DNA from: Rhipidocladum racemiflorum
Taxonomy: Eukaryota; Streptophyta; Magnoliopsida; Poales; Poaceae
NCBI GenBank assembly: GCA_036346355.1
Contig: CM070578.1
Location: 14,336,501 to 14,400,500, forward strand
Direction: 5' to 3'
Length of the DNA stretch: 64,000 nt
In this document: positions 11,716-21,859 of the stretch, piece after piece
How positions within the stretch are numbered: position 1 is the stretch's first letter
Layout of the letters: every line of letters begins with the position of its first letter
Translations under genes and position numbers: made by a program
The notes under the pieces: model-generated
What the model saw: only the letters and a program-made list of their open reading frames with translations
The model's database searches: none
What the model was told of the DNA's origin: nothing

Positions 11716-12254
11716 ATGTCTCAAACGTCGAGCTCAGCGAATCGGAGGGCCATTGCACTTGCCAATGCTAGGCGGGTCGATTGCCCTAATTGCCATGTGG
11801 AAGCTAATGTGTTGTACTCTACCACTTCGTCAAATTACGGCCGGGTGTTTTATAAATGCCCTAATTACTCTGTAAGTGGGAATGTAGTCCGATTTCTCCA
11901 GCCTATGATGATTGTTCTCTTCTTCGAGTAGTCTCTTATGAGTTCACAACTCTTTACACGGTCTGAAAATATGTTGACATCGTTATGCAGTCTGCAGGAT
12001 GTCAATATTTTCAGTGGGCAGACACCCTGAATACATCAATGGAGCGTCGTAGTACCGCAGCACCAGCGGGGATGCTCCCCGGCGTAGAGCAGCGGATGAA
12101 CCCAACACTCGAGCAGAGGATGAACCCAACGCTAGAGCAGAGGCTTAACATGCTGACATTAAAGGTGGAGCGCATTTTAGATCATATCAAGTGGGTAGAG
12201 AAGATGCTGTATGTAGTTATCCTTGTGATAATTTTGTCTGCAATTGCGAACTAG
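11716..12254 (+). CDS. GRF zinc-finger protein with coiled coil and C-terminal hydrophobic helix
   Basis: A small protein in two exons (11716-11871 and 11991-12254) joined by a GT-AG intron (GTAAGT...ATGCAG). Residues after an N-terminal Ser/Ala-rich stretch form a GRF-type zinc finger: CPNC, then YGRVFYKCPNYS, then CQYFQWAD after the splice. The family binds nucleic acid, typically single-stranded, in DNA repair and transposon proteins. After it come two repeats of RMNPTLEQ and a leucine-heptad stretch suggesting a coiled coil. The C-terminus is a hydrophobic run (YVVILVIILSAIAN) that could be a tail anchor or a packing helix. The frame is intact after splicing, unlike the transposase. ATG 11716 is preferred over the in-frame GTG at 11707. 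Many grass genomes carry similar stand-alone GRF proteins; function unknown. Confidence 0.7.
11872..11990 (+). other. Intron in the GRF zinc-finger gene
   Basis: The donor is GTAAGTGG at 11872 and the acceptor is TTATGCAG ending at 11990. This acceptor keeps the frame into SAGCQYFQWAD and completes the zinc finger. An alternative AG at 11997 would break the frame. Confidence 0.7.
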
Positions 12255-12544
12255 ATCATGCTTTATGCGTCAATTATGTTAACTTTATTAATCTATGTCG
12301 TGCAATGCAATCGTTCCATTTGTGTTATCTACTCTCTCTCATGTTTTTGCATATTTTGTATGCGTCACATATGTTTACTATTGTTTTTTTAAAGAATGGA
12401 TCAGATTTTTACACATAAATTTCGGTTACACCTTTCTTTACAGCTAAATTGTAGTACCGCAATATCCCCAAGTACCGTAGCCGATAACTACCTTTTTGAA
12501 AAAATGGACTCAAACGTGACAACTTCATTAATCTATGTCATGCA

Positions 12545-14430
12545 ATGTCATATTTGTTTCGCGACTATTATAATTAGCACTTTTCAACTATCCGAAAATT
12601 CATACAACAGAAGGTGTAATTACAATATTTTTCCAAAATATGGTAGTTCGTATAGTGAAGAGCAATCCAGCTGCATTCTTCCAAAAAAATGGACTCAAAC
12701 GGGACATTTTACCGCCTGCCGAATATGCTCAAGTTGTCATATTTGTATGCGACTATTATAATTAGCCCTTTTGAACTTGCCGGAAATACATAAAACGGAA
12801 TATGTAATTACATTTTTTCCATAATACGGTAGTCCGTGTAGTGAACAGCAAATCAGCTGCATTCTTCAGAAAAAATGGACTCACGTCATATTTCACGGCG
12901 GGCCGAATATGCTTAAGTTGTCATATTTTTCCGCGACTATTATATTTAGCCCTTTTCAACTATACGAAAGTACATACAACGGAAGGTGTAATTACAATAT
13001 TTTTCCATCATATCGTAGTCAGTATACAGAAGAGCAAACCAGCTGCATTCTTCTGGAAAAATGGACTCACACGTGATATTTTACGGCCGTCCGAATATGC
13101 TTAAGTTGTCATATTTGTTCGCGACCGTTATAATTAGCCCTTTTCAACTATACGAAAATACATACAACGGAAGGTGTAATTACAATATTTTTCCATAATA
13201 TCGTAGTCAATATACAGAAGAGCAAACCAGCTGCATTCTTTCGAAAAAATGGACTCACACGTGTTATTTTACGACCGGCCGAATATGCGTAAGTTGTCAT
13301 ATTTGTTCGCGACCGTTATAAATAGCCATTTTCAACTATACGAAAATACATACAACGGAAGGTGTAATTACAATATTTTTCCATAATATCGTACTCAGTA
13401 TACAGAAGAGCAAATCAGCTGCATTCTTCTGAAAAAATGGACTCTCACGTGATATTTTACGGCCGGCCGAATATGCTTAAGTTGTCATATTTGTTCGCGA
13501 TCGTTATAATTAGCCCTTTTCAACTATACAAAAATACATACAACGGAATGTGTAATTACAATATTTTTCCATAATATCGTAGTCAGTATACAGAAGAGCA
13601 AACCAGCTGCATTCTTTCGAAAAAATGGACTCACACGTGTTATTTTACGGCTGGCCGAATATGCGTAAGTTGTCATATTTGTTCGCGACCGTTATAAATA
13701 GCTATTTTCAACTATACGAAAATACATACAGCGGAAGGTGTAATTACAATATTTTTCCATAATATCGTACTCAGTATACAGAAGAGCAAATCAGCTACAT
13801 TCTTCTGAAAAAATGGACTCTCACGTGATATTTTACGGCCGGCCGAATATGCTTAAGTTGTCATATTTGTTCGCAACCGTTATAATTAGCCCTTTTCAAC
13901 TATACGAAAATACATACAACGGAATGTGTAATTACAATATTTTTCCATAATATAAGTAGTCGATTATCTGAGAAGAGCAAACCAGCTGCATTTTTTGAAA
14001 AAATGGACTCACACGTGTTAGTTTACTGATTTAGAATATGCTTAAGTTGTCATATTTGTTCGCGACCGTTATAATTAGCCATTTTCAACTATACGAAAAT
14101 ACATACAACGGAATGTGTAATTACAATATTTTTCCATAATATCGTAGTCAGTATACAGAAGAGCAAATCAGCTACATTCTTCCAAAAAAATGGACTCACA
14201 CGTGATATTTCACGGCGGGCCGAATATGCTTAAGTTGTCATATTTTTCCACGACTATTATATTTAGCCCTTTTCAACTATACGAAAGTACATACAACGGA
14301 AGGTGTAATTACAATATTTTTTCATAATACCGTAGTCAGTATACACAAGAGCAAATCAGCTGCATTCTTCCGAAAAAATGGACTCACACGTGATATTTCA
14401 CGGCCGGCCGAATATGCTTAAGTTGTCATC
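12545..14430 (+). repeat. 188-bp satellite-like array, ten monomers, with a two-monomer higher order
   Basis: The phrase GAATATGC recurs at 12721, 12905, 13093, 13281, 13469, 13657, 13845, 14034, 14222 and 14410; spacing is 188 bp except 184 once and 189 once. Monomers carry TTAAGTTGTCATATTTGTTC, TACAACGGAAGGTGTAATTAC, GAGCAAACCAGCTGCATTCTT and usually a CACGTG palindrome, with GGCCGGCC in several. Two subtypes alternate between 13093 and 13845 (GCTTAAG..ATAATTAGCCC versus GCGTAAG..ATAAATAGCNA), giving a 376-bp higher-order unit. The array lies downstream of the GRF gene and keeps no coding frame. Confidence 0.9.
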
Positions 14431-14694
14431 ATCCAAACTTTCGTTGCATTGGCCTGAGACGTCCTGTCAAAGCACTGCTGACAAAGCCTGCAGGACATAT
14501 CATGTCATCAAGTGCATGCGTGGCAGAGAATGCCTTAGTCGTCATGTCAAAGCATAGCTGCCAAAGCCTGACTGGCACCTCCCTACCAGCTACAAGGCTG
14601 CATGCATTTGTCGCCTTCCAAGCACAGCAGAGGCCGCAGCGAATCCGATGCTCGCGGATTCGTTCTTGCTTCAAGTCTGCCGCTTTATCAATTC

Positions 14695-14702
14695 AGGCTA
14701 TT
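14695..14702 (+). promoter_or_regulatory. Possible TATA-like element before the decayed GRF-like gene
   Basis: GGCTATTTAA lies about 100 bp before ATG 14799, in the position expected for a plant TATA element. The match is weak and there is no other support. Confidence 0.3.
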
Positions 14703-14798
14703 TAACCCCTTCCTGGCTTCCCAAAGATTGCATGAACCGAACGATCGCTCCAATACAACAAAGAGATCCATCCCCCGCAAACCAAACGAGCAGCACCA

Positions 14799-15287
14799 AT
14801 GGAGTTTCCCTCGCCCCCAAGGCACGGCGTTGTCGAAACCATCCCCGACGGCACGGAGGTCCCCATGTGCCTATCTGCGGGATCCTTGCCGCTCCGGCAG
14901 TCCATAGACAACTCATACACATACGGTATGAGGTAATCGGAGTTGCCGCAACCATGACTCGAGCCAACGCCGGGATGCGGCTGGCAGAGAAGCCCTGTGA
15001 TGTTCATACTCGCATTTAGTGTTGCATCGAACCTGCATGTGTCTAACACCATGTGATGTCACCAATTGCAGCCTCCACTGTGCGAGTTCATCCGATTCTA
15101 CGACGCGGAACAAACTCTCGAGATGGAAAGGATGCGGAATTGGGAGTACTCGCATCGGAGGGCTATGGTGGAGCGGCGGTGGTGTGAGCAGGATCAGAGG
15201 AGAAGCGCAAGCAATACCTGGAACAGATGCTTGCACGTAGGGAGGTCGAACGGCAGCGCCATGCCGCGGAGAGGAGGCCGAAAGTAG
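14799..15287 (+). pseudogene. Decayed GRF-like small protein gene
   Basis: ATG 14799 opens MEFPSPPRHGVVETIPDGTE, the start of a small protein type common next to grass transposons. The expected CGDPC finger half follows near 14873-14890, but in a shifted frame, so it is broken. A later segment in another frame starts after a good acceptor (TTGCAG, about 15070): PPLCEFIRFYDAEQ, then a charged helical stretch (MERMRNWEYSHRR...) to the stop at 15287. The C-EF-x-F/W-D pattern is the second half of a GRF-type finger. The intervening CWxC-type exon is unreadable. I read this as a second, dead GRF-like gene of the MULE; the assignment rests on short motifs. Confidence 0.5.
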
Positions 15288-15289
15288 AG

Positions 15290-15930
15290 AAAGCGTGAGA
15301 GGGCAGCTAGGGCCAGGCGGCGGGAGTGAAGGATTGCGTAGAGGAAAATATCCTCGCCGCACTCAAGAAATGTACGACAAGGGCCCTTCTTGTTGTTGTT
15401 CCCTTTCCCTAAGGCATGTTAGGTTTAGTCCAGATATGCCATTGTTGTTTACCATTCGTAGTCGTAAGTAATTTATCCGCCATCTTTGACCAAAACTACA
15501 AGAAGTCTAAAAAAAAATTATTACACAATTATCGGTACAGTATACAAAACAATTATTACACAATTATCGGTATTTGCATTTCAATCGGATCCGGTCGAAT
15601 AACCAGAGAAAACACCAAAAAATCGGCGAAATAATGAGACAAAAATAAAAAAGGTCGTGGCGGGAACCGTCGTATTTTTCCTATTTTTATTTCTTGTTGT
15701 ATATATCTACAGTTTTTTACTTACATATTGTATTACAAAATTATCGGTACAGTGTACAAAAATAATATTTACAAATACAATTCCAAAGCATATTCTTAAT
15801 CCATATGATTTGGCGAAAATTTCGAGTTGTATAGCGAAAGTTATTTGCATTTCAATGAGATCCGGTTGAATAACCAGCGAAAACTACAAAAAATCGACGC
15901 GAAATAATCAAACAAAAATCCAAAAACACA
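15290..15930. other. MULE right-end spacer
   Basis: No gene seen. There is a short direct repeat: TTACACAATTATCGGTA appears at 15521 and 15554, and TTACAAAATTATCGGTACAGT near 15733. GCATTTCAATCGGATCCGGT (15574) is nearly repeated at 15847. These look like subterminal repeats typical of MULE ends. Confidence 0.4.
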
Positions 15931-16072
15931 CGTGGCAGCGCGAGGTGGAGCCACCTGGCTGGCCGTGAAGGTGGCGGCGACGGTGCCGCCATGGGGTGTG
16001 GCGGCCGCCGTACGGCGTGGCGGCAGCCACGTGGCGCGGCGGGAGCGGTGGGCACTTTTGTAATATTTTTTT

Positions 16073-16129
16073 TATGTTGTATATTTTTGCTATTTTGATT
16101 AATATGTTGTATATTTGAGCTTTTTTTCC
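16073..16129 (-). repeat. MULE right terminal inverted repeat (AT-rich tip)
   Basis: This is the reverse complement partner of 1157-1213 (7 mismatches, no gaps). Inward of it, 15930-16050 is GC-rich with GCCGCCAC-type motifs, mirroring the composition of the left end. Confidence 0.88.
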
Positions 16130-16138
16130 TGTAACGAG
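16130..16138. repeat. 9-bp target-site duplication, right copy
   Basis: TGTAACGAG lies directly outside the right inverted terminus and is identical to 1148-1156. Deleting the element and one copy gives a continuous presumptive empty site. Confidence 0.92.
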
Positions 16139-16930
16139 TATATGCTTCATTCGTCATTACCCTGTTGTTGTCCTGGACCCCCGGGAGTTGGGCCGGGATA
16201 CTTCGGGGGGCTAGGCGGCATGACACGTGACGGCATGGATGGATGGCCATTTGGGCTTAGTGATTCAGTCCGTCGAGTAGGACGGCATGGCTATTTTCTA
16301 AGCAAGCATGAAGAATTTGTAGGTACAGACGACATCCCCTTCGGAAATGAATCAAATAATCAGCCGTCGACAAGGGGTCCGTCTGCTATGAGGCATGCAT
16401 GAGGATGTAATAAGCTCAAGGTAATGCTGAGTTGAATCCATTACCAGAATATTCGTGGGGAAAAAACGTAATGGACTTTAGACACTACTAAAAAATCGAG
16501 CCAATTAAACCCCTTAACCTCGTCAAGCCTTTAATTCCAGCGAAAAGAATGGGTTGCTTCTACGACCGCTCTTCTGCATTTGATGCATCGTGTATGCTAG
16601 TGCCTATCCTCCTCTCATATGTAGGGAGTAAAAGATTTATTTATACTCGGACTGTGTGCGGAGATGCGATAAGCAATGGAGAATTGTCTTGTCAAATGGA
16701 GCTATGGAGGTGAATAGGTGATGGCGGCTAGCACAGCATGCTACGTACTGCGGGAAGAGCAGGACAGGGCACGGCAGCGGCGCAGACCAGCGTCTGTATG
16801 GTCGAGTCCGCCGGGAGCCTGCACAGGCATGCCGCGGCTCATGGAGGCAGGAGGCTATGGAGCTCATAGCGACCCGCGCGTCTTCGGCAGCGTACACGCA
16901 GTTACAAGGATCAAATGTTCGTCCTAATCA
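16139..16930. other. Intergenic sequence right of the MULE
   Basis: No gene seen. Small frames on both strands around 16637-16927 are not recognisable. The sequence is the continuation of the pre-insertion host site. Confidence 0.3.
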
Positions 16931-17820
16931 ATTAAGACTTGAGGTTTCATGCTTTGCCGAGGATCAACTCCGGACAAGATCCGAGGATCAACCTCGGCAA
17001 GGCATGCCATATCCGGGATCCACGCTGGAAATCATATTGAGTTGTATGCACCAGCCAGTTCACCCAAAAGCTTAAGCTGATGAGGAAAGACGGGCAATTC
17101 ACTTATACTTTAACAGTCCAGAACCAATCTTGTCGAAGCATCGCACATTGGAGGATCACAAAGTATAAGGTTCAGGGGCTAATCCCGGACGAGATCCGAT
17201 GACCAACCTCAGCAAAGAATGAGGCATCGTAAAATCTACCCCTGAACGAGGTCCGAGAATCCATACCGAATGAGATCCAGGATAGCCATGCCCCAAGGTC
17301 CTATAGACTCCCTCGTAGAAAGAAGGCTTACGACATCACGAATCTCGAACGTGGCAGAACTTGCTTGACACAATGGATGAAAGTGTCCCTGAAGCTAAGA
17401 TTTGAAAATAAAATTGTAACCTGGGAGATTTGATTATTTGCTACAAAGTTGATGAGCACTTGATAATTTACCACGTCGTGTCTTACTGATATGTGATCCT
17501 TAGATCCAAATATCAATGCGATATGACGTAGCAAATGATGAAATGCACATTAACTTTATAGCAAATAATCAATTATTCCTTATAACTTTGGTTGCTCTCC
17601 TCTCCTCTCTAAATAAAACCCTTTTTAAATAGGGAGGGGAAGACTACTTGTAATATTTACCACACATGCAATACATTCATAGTCTTTGTGCGCGATTCTC
17701 GTTAAGTCCTCCTCGTGCATCCTCGGTGATTAACGCATCCTACCGGAATGCCTACAAGTTTATTGTCCCCAGTCTCATATCAAGGAGTAAGGACAAGTAT
17801 CCCTAATATAGATGCATACA
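16930..17820 (+). mobile_element. LTR-like remnant, probably gypsy, plus orientation
   Basis: The sequence has repeated phrases of the type GATCCGAGGATCAACCTCGG and CGAGGTCCGAG. It continues to an AT-box (CCTTTTTAAATAGGGAGGGG near 17617-17636) and a downstream ATGCAATACATTC..CTTTGTGCG..GATTCTCGTTAAGTCCTCCTCG segment, the usual order of U3, TATA and R/U5 in grass gypsy LTRs. I see no second LTR, coding region or target duplication. Confidence 0.4.
17429..17573. mobile_element. Palindromic MITE inside the LTR-like remnant
   Basis: TTGATTATTTGCTACAAAGT at the left pairs with the reverse complement of the right end (TTGATTATTTGCTATAAAGT). The pairing extends inward through CGTC..TGATAT..GGATC.TAAG on both arms, so nearly the whole 145 bp folds into a hairpin. 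A related copy is at about 30352-30510. Confidence 0.6.
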
Positions 17821-18096
17821 AATTGCGGAACAACTTTGATTTGCGACAGAGAGCAACACATTATATTGCTCCCCAAGAACTAAATTATGTACGAATTTCT
17901 CGTTTGCTAGATCATATGGTAAAACCTTAGTACGGGAAGAAAAAAATTTGTGGATCCACTACTTCAGTGCTCAAAGTAACGCATCAAGTCAGAACAGCTC
18001 AATAATACCAAAAGCAGAACTACCGCCGCTTGTCACCAACAGGCACATCTATGATCTAGATAGACTGCTCACAGCAATAATTTTACTTGAGGGCAG

Positions 18097-18238
18097 GTTT
18101 TAAAATCTCGGCGTAATTTGGCGAAATTTCGGATTTCAGATCCCTCCGAGTTTCATAATTCCGGCGAAATTAAAAAGCCCTAAAAATTTTTTGGAATGCT
18201 ACAGTACATTAAAATCTCGCCGAAATTTCGGTAAAATG
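18097..18238. mobile_element. Fragment of a hAT-type MITE, same family as 26545-26976
   Basis: Begins CAGGTTTTAAAATCTCGG and has the hallmark AAATTTCGG / CCGAAATTTCGG phrases and CCCTCCGAG seen in the 26.5-kb copy. Only one end is clear; the other runs into the remaining 3' end of the eS4 pseudogene. Confidence 0.45.
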
Positions 18239-18796
18239 GATCAGAGAAGCCTTCGCAGCAGCCTCGGCGTTGCCTCTTCAACAACGCCGAGCTTGCTCGA
18301 TGCCCTTGCCCTGCTCTTGATCACTCCGACACGCCCCGTGTTCCTCCAACCGGTCACCATCACGGCATCACCGGCATCAAGATTGATGAAATCCACAATC
18401 TTGTTAGTCTCCAGGTCAATCTTGATGGTGCCATTGGCTTTGATGAGAGGGTCTGGGTAGCGGATCGTGCGCCTGTCGTCTGTGTTCAGAAGAGGAACAC
18501 CCTTCTGTCCAAATTCCACGGACCTCACCTTGCAGAGCTTGAAATGCAGAACAGAATACAACCCAAATAACAAAAGAAAAAAAGTTTTACCAACAAAAAT
18601 AGAAACAATAGTCCCCAAGCACAGGATAACGGTCATTACATGTATCTTAATGACTTCTTTTTTTTGCAACAGAAGCAAAGGGCGACTTAAATTTTCAAAA
18701 AGGAAAAAGAAAGACATGGGCAAAGGACACCGTATTAGGGAATTCAACAAAATAATTGTAAGCTTTGGGGAAGTAGCAAAATAATCATCCAGCAAA

Positions 18797-18801
18797 CAAG
18801 A
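18797..18801. repeat. 5-bp target duplication of the solo LTR (left)
   Basis: CAAGA immediately precedes TGTAACAGAC and is identical to 21489-21493. Confidence 0.75.
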
Positions 18802-21488
18802 TGTAACAGACCGTCTTTTCAGATGGCATGTTTAAATACCTCGACAGCTACCCAGGAAGATTAGCTGTCGGGAACCAAGCACTCATTGCCAAACAAAAAC
18901 TGAATATCAACTTTTTTTATTAAATATAAGGCATAGCGGCCAAGTTTTTACAAAAAGGGCACAGCGGGACCCAAATAGATTACATCCAAAACACCGTACA
19001 GGTAGGTCTGAGCAAAAGACTAAAACCTTAAAACCAAACCAAATCGTCATCTACGATCTCTTGGAAATCTCCAACTTCTTGGAACTCTGAAAGGTTCGGG
19101 ATAAGCAAGGGTGAGTATATAACTATACTTAACAAGTCGCACGGAAAAGCACTAAATACTATATGTAAGAGATCAACAAAGGTTGGGCATAAGGTTTAAA
19201 TATTGTTGATGCAATTTTATTTGTAATATCATTTTATATTTGAAACACAAATCATAAATAATAGTAAATTGGGGTTTCACAAAATTATCACAATTAAGCC
19301 ACACTCTCAAAATTCATCGAAAACTACTTGAGCGAGGTTACGGGCGTCACCCTGAATCAAACTTAGCTTCATCAACAGGAAGCACGACGTATTCGAATAC
19401 CATTTTATCGAGACTCTACAGAGCTGCTAAGCTTTACCCACAAGATATCTACGACCGCTAATGTCACGCGCGAATCACATGCAACTTAAATGTATGCGGC
19501 TGGGTCGAGACCATCATAATCTTTTGATTGAACATCCCATGGTAGCTCCTACCCGATAGGTCCTTGGACCCACTGTTCTTGAGACCCCCACTGGCCAACG
19601 CAGGAGCCGCGCTCCAATACTGAGTGGGTATCTACCGTTGTGAAAACCGATGAATGTCGCCTCAACGTCCATTCTCGTTCCACCAACCCTTCAGTCATTC
19701 CCCTGACGGGAATGTTAATCCCCATTCTCCTCACTGAGAATGGTACCACTATGTAAGTATTCCCGGGGATGAACAATATATTAAGCTATGTTGGGAAACG
19801 GTTCAACTAAACTGATCGGTTCTAACTTGTGGTTCAGCGGAAACTTTAAGTTATTTACTTTGCTCAATAGGGCTTTAACCTTATATTACCAAAGACCAAA
19901 CCATACCACAATCCACAAACCCATTTGGTACCTGCACGTACCAGCCACCAAACACCCATGGCTTACGTCATTGGTCGGGGATCGAACTCACATCCACCTT
20001 GTGGTTAGCCCAATATTGTCCCCCCTGACCGTAGCACAACTTTTAAAAACACTGAACCAACTGCTCGTCACAATTTTATTTCACCTTTTAAAGTTTTTGA
20101 GTGAACTAACAGAATTAATATCTAACTACGGTTGCATAATTATTAGCTAAGGTTGTTCAAGGTGTTAACATGGTTTAACAATATCAAGGAGGCTAAGAGC
20201 AAATTGCTGTTAACTAAGCAACATGTCATTCGAAATTATTAGTTTTCGTACTTAAAATACCAGTAAATTAATGCACTAGAAAATAAATATTACTATATTA
20301 CGAACAGTTTTGTTCAACATGTTCAAGGGGGTGCGGCTTGCCTTGTTGGGCTGAGGGATCGTCTAGGGCATAGTCGATGTAGTCGTGTGCGTCTCCTGTT
20401 TGGTCTTGCTCCTGCTTCGGGTCCGGGAATTGCTAGGGCTCTGAGTACTGCGCGAACGTCGCGTTAGCATGAAAGAACAAAAACGAATAAGCACATGAAC
20501 AAATAAAACAATTAAAAACAAAAACAAAAATTAAATTCGAAAAAGGGCCGGGGAGAGAGAGAGAGAGAGAGTCAAAGGGTGTTTCGGTCATTTTTGAAAA
20601 TTTGGACACTTGATCTAGCGAAACGAAGATCATTTTTCGACTCAGTGAGTCGAAACGATCAAGATGGTGTATTTGTGAAATTTTGGGGAGTTTCGGGGGA
20701 TTTTGGGGATTTTTTTGGGGGGATTCACAGGATTTTGGATTATTTAAAATTTGAAAAGGAAAATATAAAGGATAAACGGTCCGCACAGCGAAACACTCCC
20801 GGCCCAAGAAAGGCCAGGGGGGTGCGCGCGAGGCGACCTATTGGGCCAGCCCACGACGCGAGGGTGCGGGGCGCCGACAGGTGGGCTCGTGCGAGTAAGC
20901 GGCTGGCGGTGGGGCCAGGCAGCAGTGAGCGCGGGGAGGGCGACGGCAAGGGCACACGGGGAGGCAGCCGAAGATGGGGAAGAAGAAGACGGTCGGGAGG
21001 GGCAACGGCGGAGACTGTCGGCGAAAGAGAGGAGAGGGGGAGGGGGAAGCTCACCGGCTAGAGGCGGGGAGCGGGGCGGGTTGGAACAGGAGGTTAGGGG
21101 GGCTTTTTATAGCGTGGAGAGGGAGAGGAGAGATGGCCGGGGCGGCGGAGCGCGGAGAGGCCGGAGGGAGTTGTCGGGCGGCACGAATGGGCGGCGGGGG
21201 CGAGGGCACGGTCGATAGGCGCGTGGGCGGCGGAGTTCGACGCGCGAGACGGGGATGCGCGAGCGCGGCATTGCGCGCGACAACGGGCGAGCTCGCGGCT
21301 ACACGGGCGCGGCCGGAGGCCGAGGGGGCGAGGGCTGGTTGGGCGTGTGGGCTGGGCCGCGGCGATGGCGGCTGGGCCACAGGCCAACTAGGCGGGGTAG
21401 GCAGGCCGGAGGCCCAAAATGAAAAATTCAAAATAGAAAACAAATAAATTTTGAATAAATTTATTTTGAAAATTTTTGGATTCTTTCA
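18802..21488 (-). mobile_element. 2.7-kb solo LTR (gypsy type) in an intron of the eS4 pseudogene
   Basis: Plus-strand ends are TGTAACAGAC and CTTTCA, that is TG...CA, flanked by identical 5-bp duplications CAAGA (18797-18801 and 21489-21493). Transcription orientation is minus: a TATA (CTATAAAAAG, near 21110) sits in a CpG-rich promoter region, followed downstream by the CTCTCT stretch (about 20550), and the 3' part has TTTAATAAA (about 18918). No internal coding region or partner LTR is present, so LTR-LTR recombination removed the rest. The open frames in the GC-rich half are composition artefacts. Confidence 0.8.
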
Positions 21489-21493
21489 CAAGA
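21489..21493. repeat. 5-bp target duplication of the solo LTR (right)
   Basis: CAAGA immediately follows CTTTCA and lies 6-13 bp inside the intron whose GTAAGT donor is at 21501-21496 on the minus strand. Confidence 0.75.
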
Positions 21494-21859
21494 ATACTTA
21501 CCCATGAATCCAGCTGGATATGTCTTGTCAGTCCTGACCTTCCCATCAACCATAACATGTCGCTGCATCATGATTGAAATAATTTCACGGTAGGCCAGAG
21601 CATATACTTCAACCTGTTCGTCAGGATAAGGATGAACGGCGAGCACTCCCTAGCTGTGTGGGGACCAGAAGAAGGCTTGGGTGCCTGCTCGATAAAAATC
21701 ATCGTCAAAGACTGAGCAAACATGATATGGTATCCAGTAAGTATTTGGACAGCATATTACAACTTTACGATATACTTACAAATGCTCCACTAAGCTTATC
21801 AAGCATCCAATGCTTAGGGGCATTGAGCCTCTTCAGATGCTTCCTAAAACCCCTTGCCT

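Larger units (their letters stand above)
1157..16129 (+). mobile_element. 15-kb Mutator-like element (MULE) with PMD and GRF cargo genes
   Basis: The element is bounded by inverted termini (GGGAAAAATGCTCAAATATA on the left; the right end read on the minus strand is the same with 7 differences over 57 bp). Perfect 9-bp direct repeats TGTAACGAG flank it; that length is diagnostic for the Mutator superfamily. Inside, all on the plus strand, are a MURA-like transposase gene (about 4283-6995), a plant-mobile-domain gene (7203-9179, possibly to 9758), a GRF zinc-finger gene (11716-12254) and a decayed GRF-like gene (14799-15287). Next to the AT-rich TIR tips, each end has GC-rich DNA rich in GCCGCCAC-type motifs. 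Two noncoding tandem arrays lie near 2877-3780 and 12545-14430. The transposase and PMD frames are damaged, so this copy is probably not autonomous now. Confidence 0.9.
18241..21857 (-). pseudogene. RPS4: 40S ribosomal protein eS4 (RPS4) pseudogene split by a solo LTR
   Basis: Three coding blocks of eS4, a component of the small ribosomal subunit, lie on the minus strand in order. Block 1, 21857-21780, reads ARGFRKHLKRLNAPKHWMLD..SGAF, flanked by CAG and GTAAGT. Block 2, 21684-21502, reads PKPSSGPH... through VDGKVRTDKTYPAGFM then GTAAGT; it is 183 bp where 181 is expected, because two extra bases after LKY shift the frame. A 2.7-kb solo LTR sits just inside the next intron. The exon that should encode VVSIPKTNENYRLLYD is absent. 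Block 3, 18543 down, reads FKLCKVRSVEFGQKG through YPDPLIKAN to TGRVGVIKSR. Its expected acceptor CAG reads CAT. About 59 codons are then missing, and a garbled C-terminus (KLGVVEEA, compare KLSIIEEA) ends at 18241. The gene is clearly dead. Confidence 0.88.

Noticed and set aside
12545..14430. CRISPR-like array
   Set aside because: Repeats are 188 bp without spacers, in plant DNA inside a transposon.
16483..16496. CACTACTAAAAAA as a CACTA transposon end
   Set aside because: No partner terminus or 3-bp duplication is visible. The match is short.
20579..21447. Long overlapping frames on both strands
   Set aside because: They lie in the GC-rich part of the solo LTR, are rich in Arg, Gly, Pro and Ala, and have no domain.
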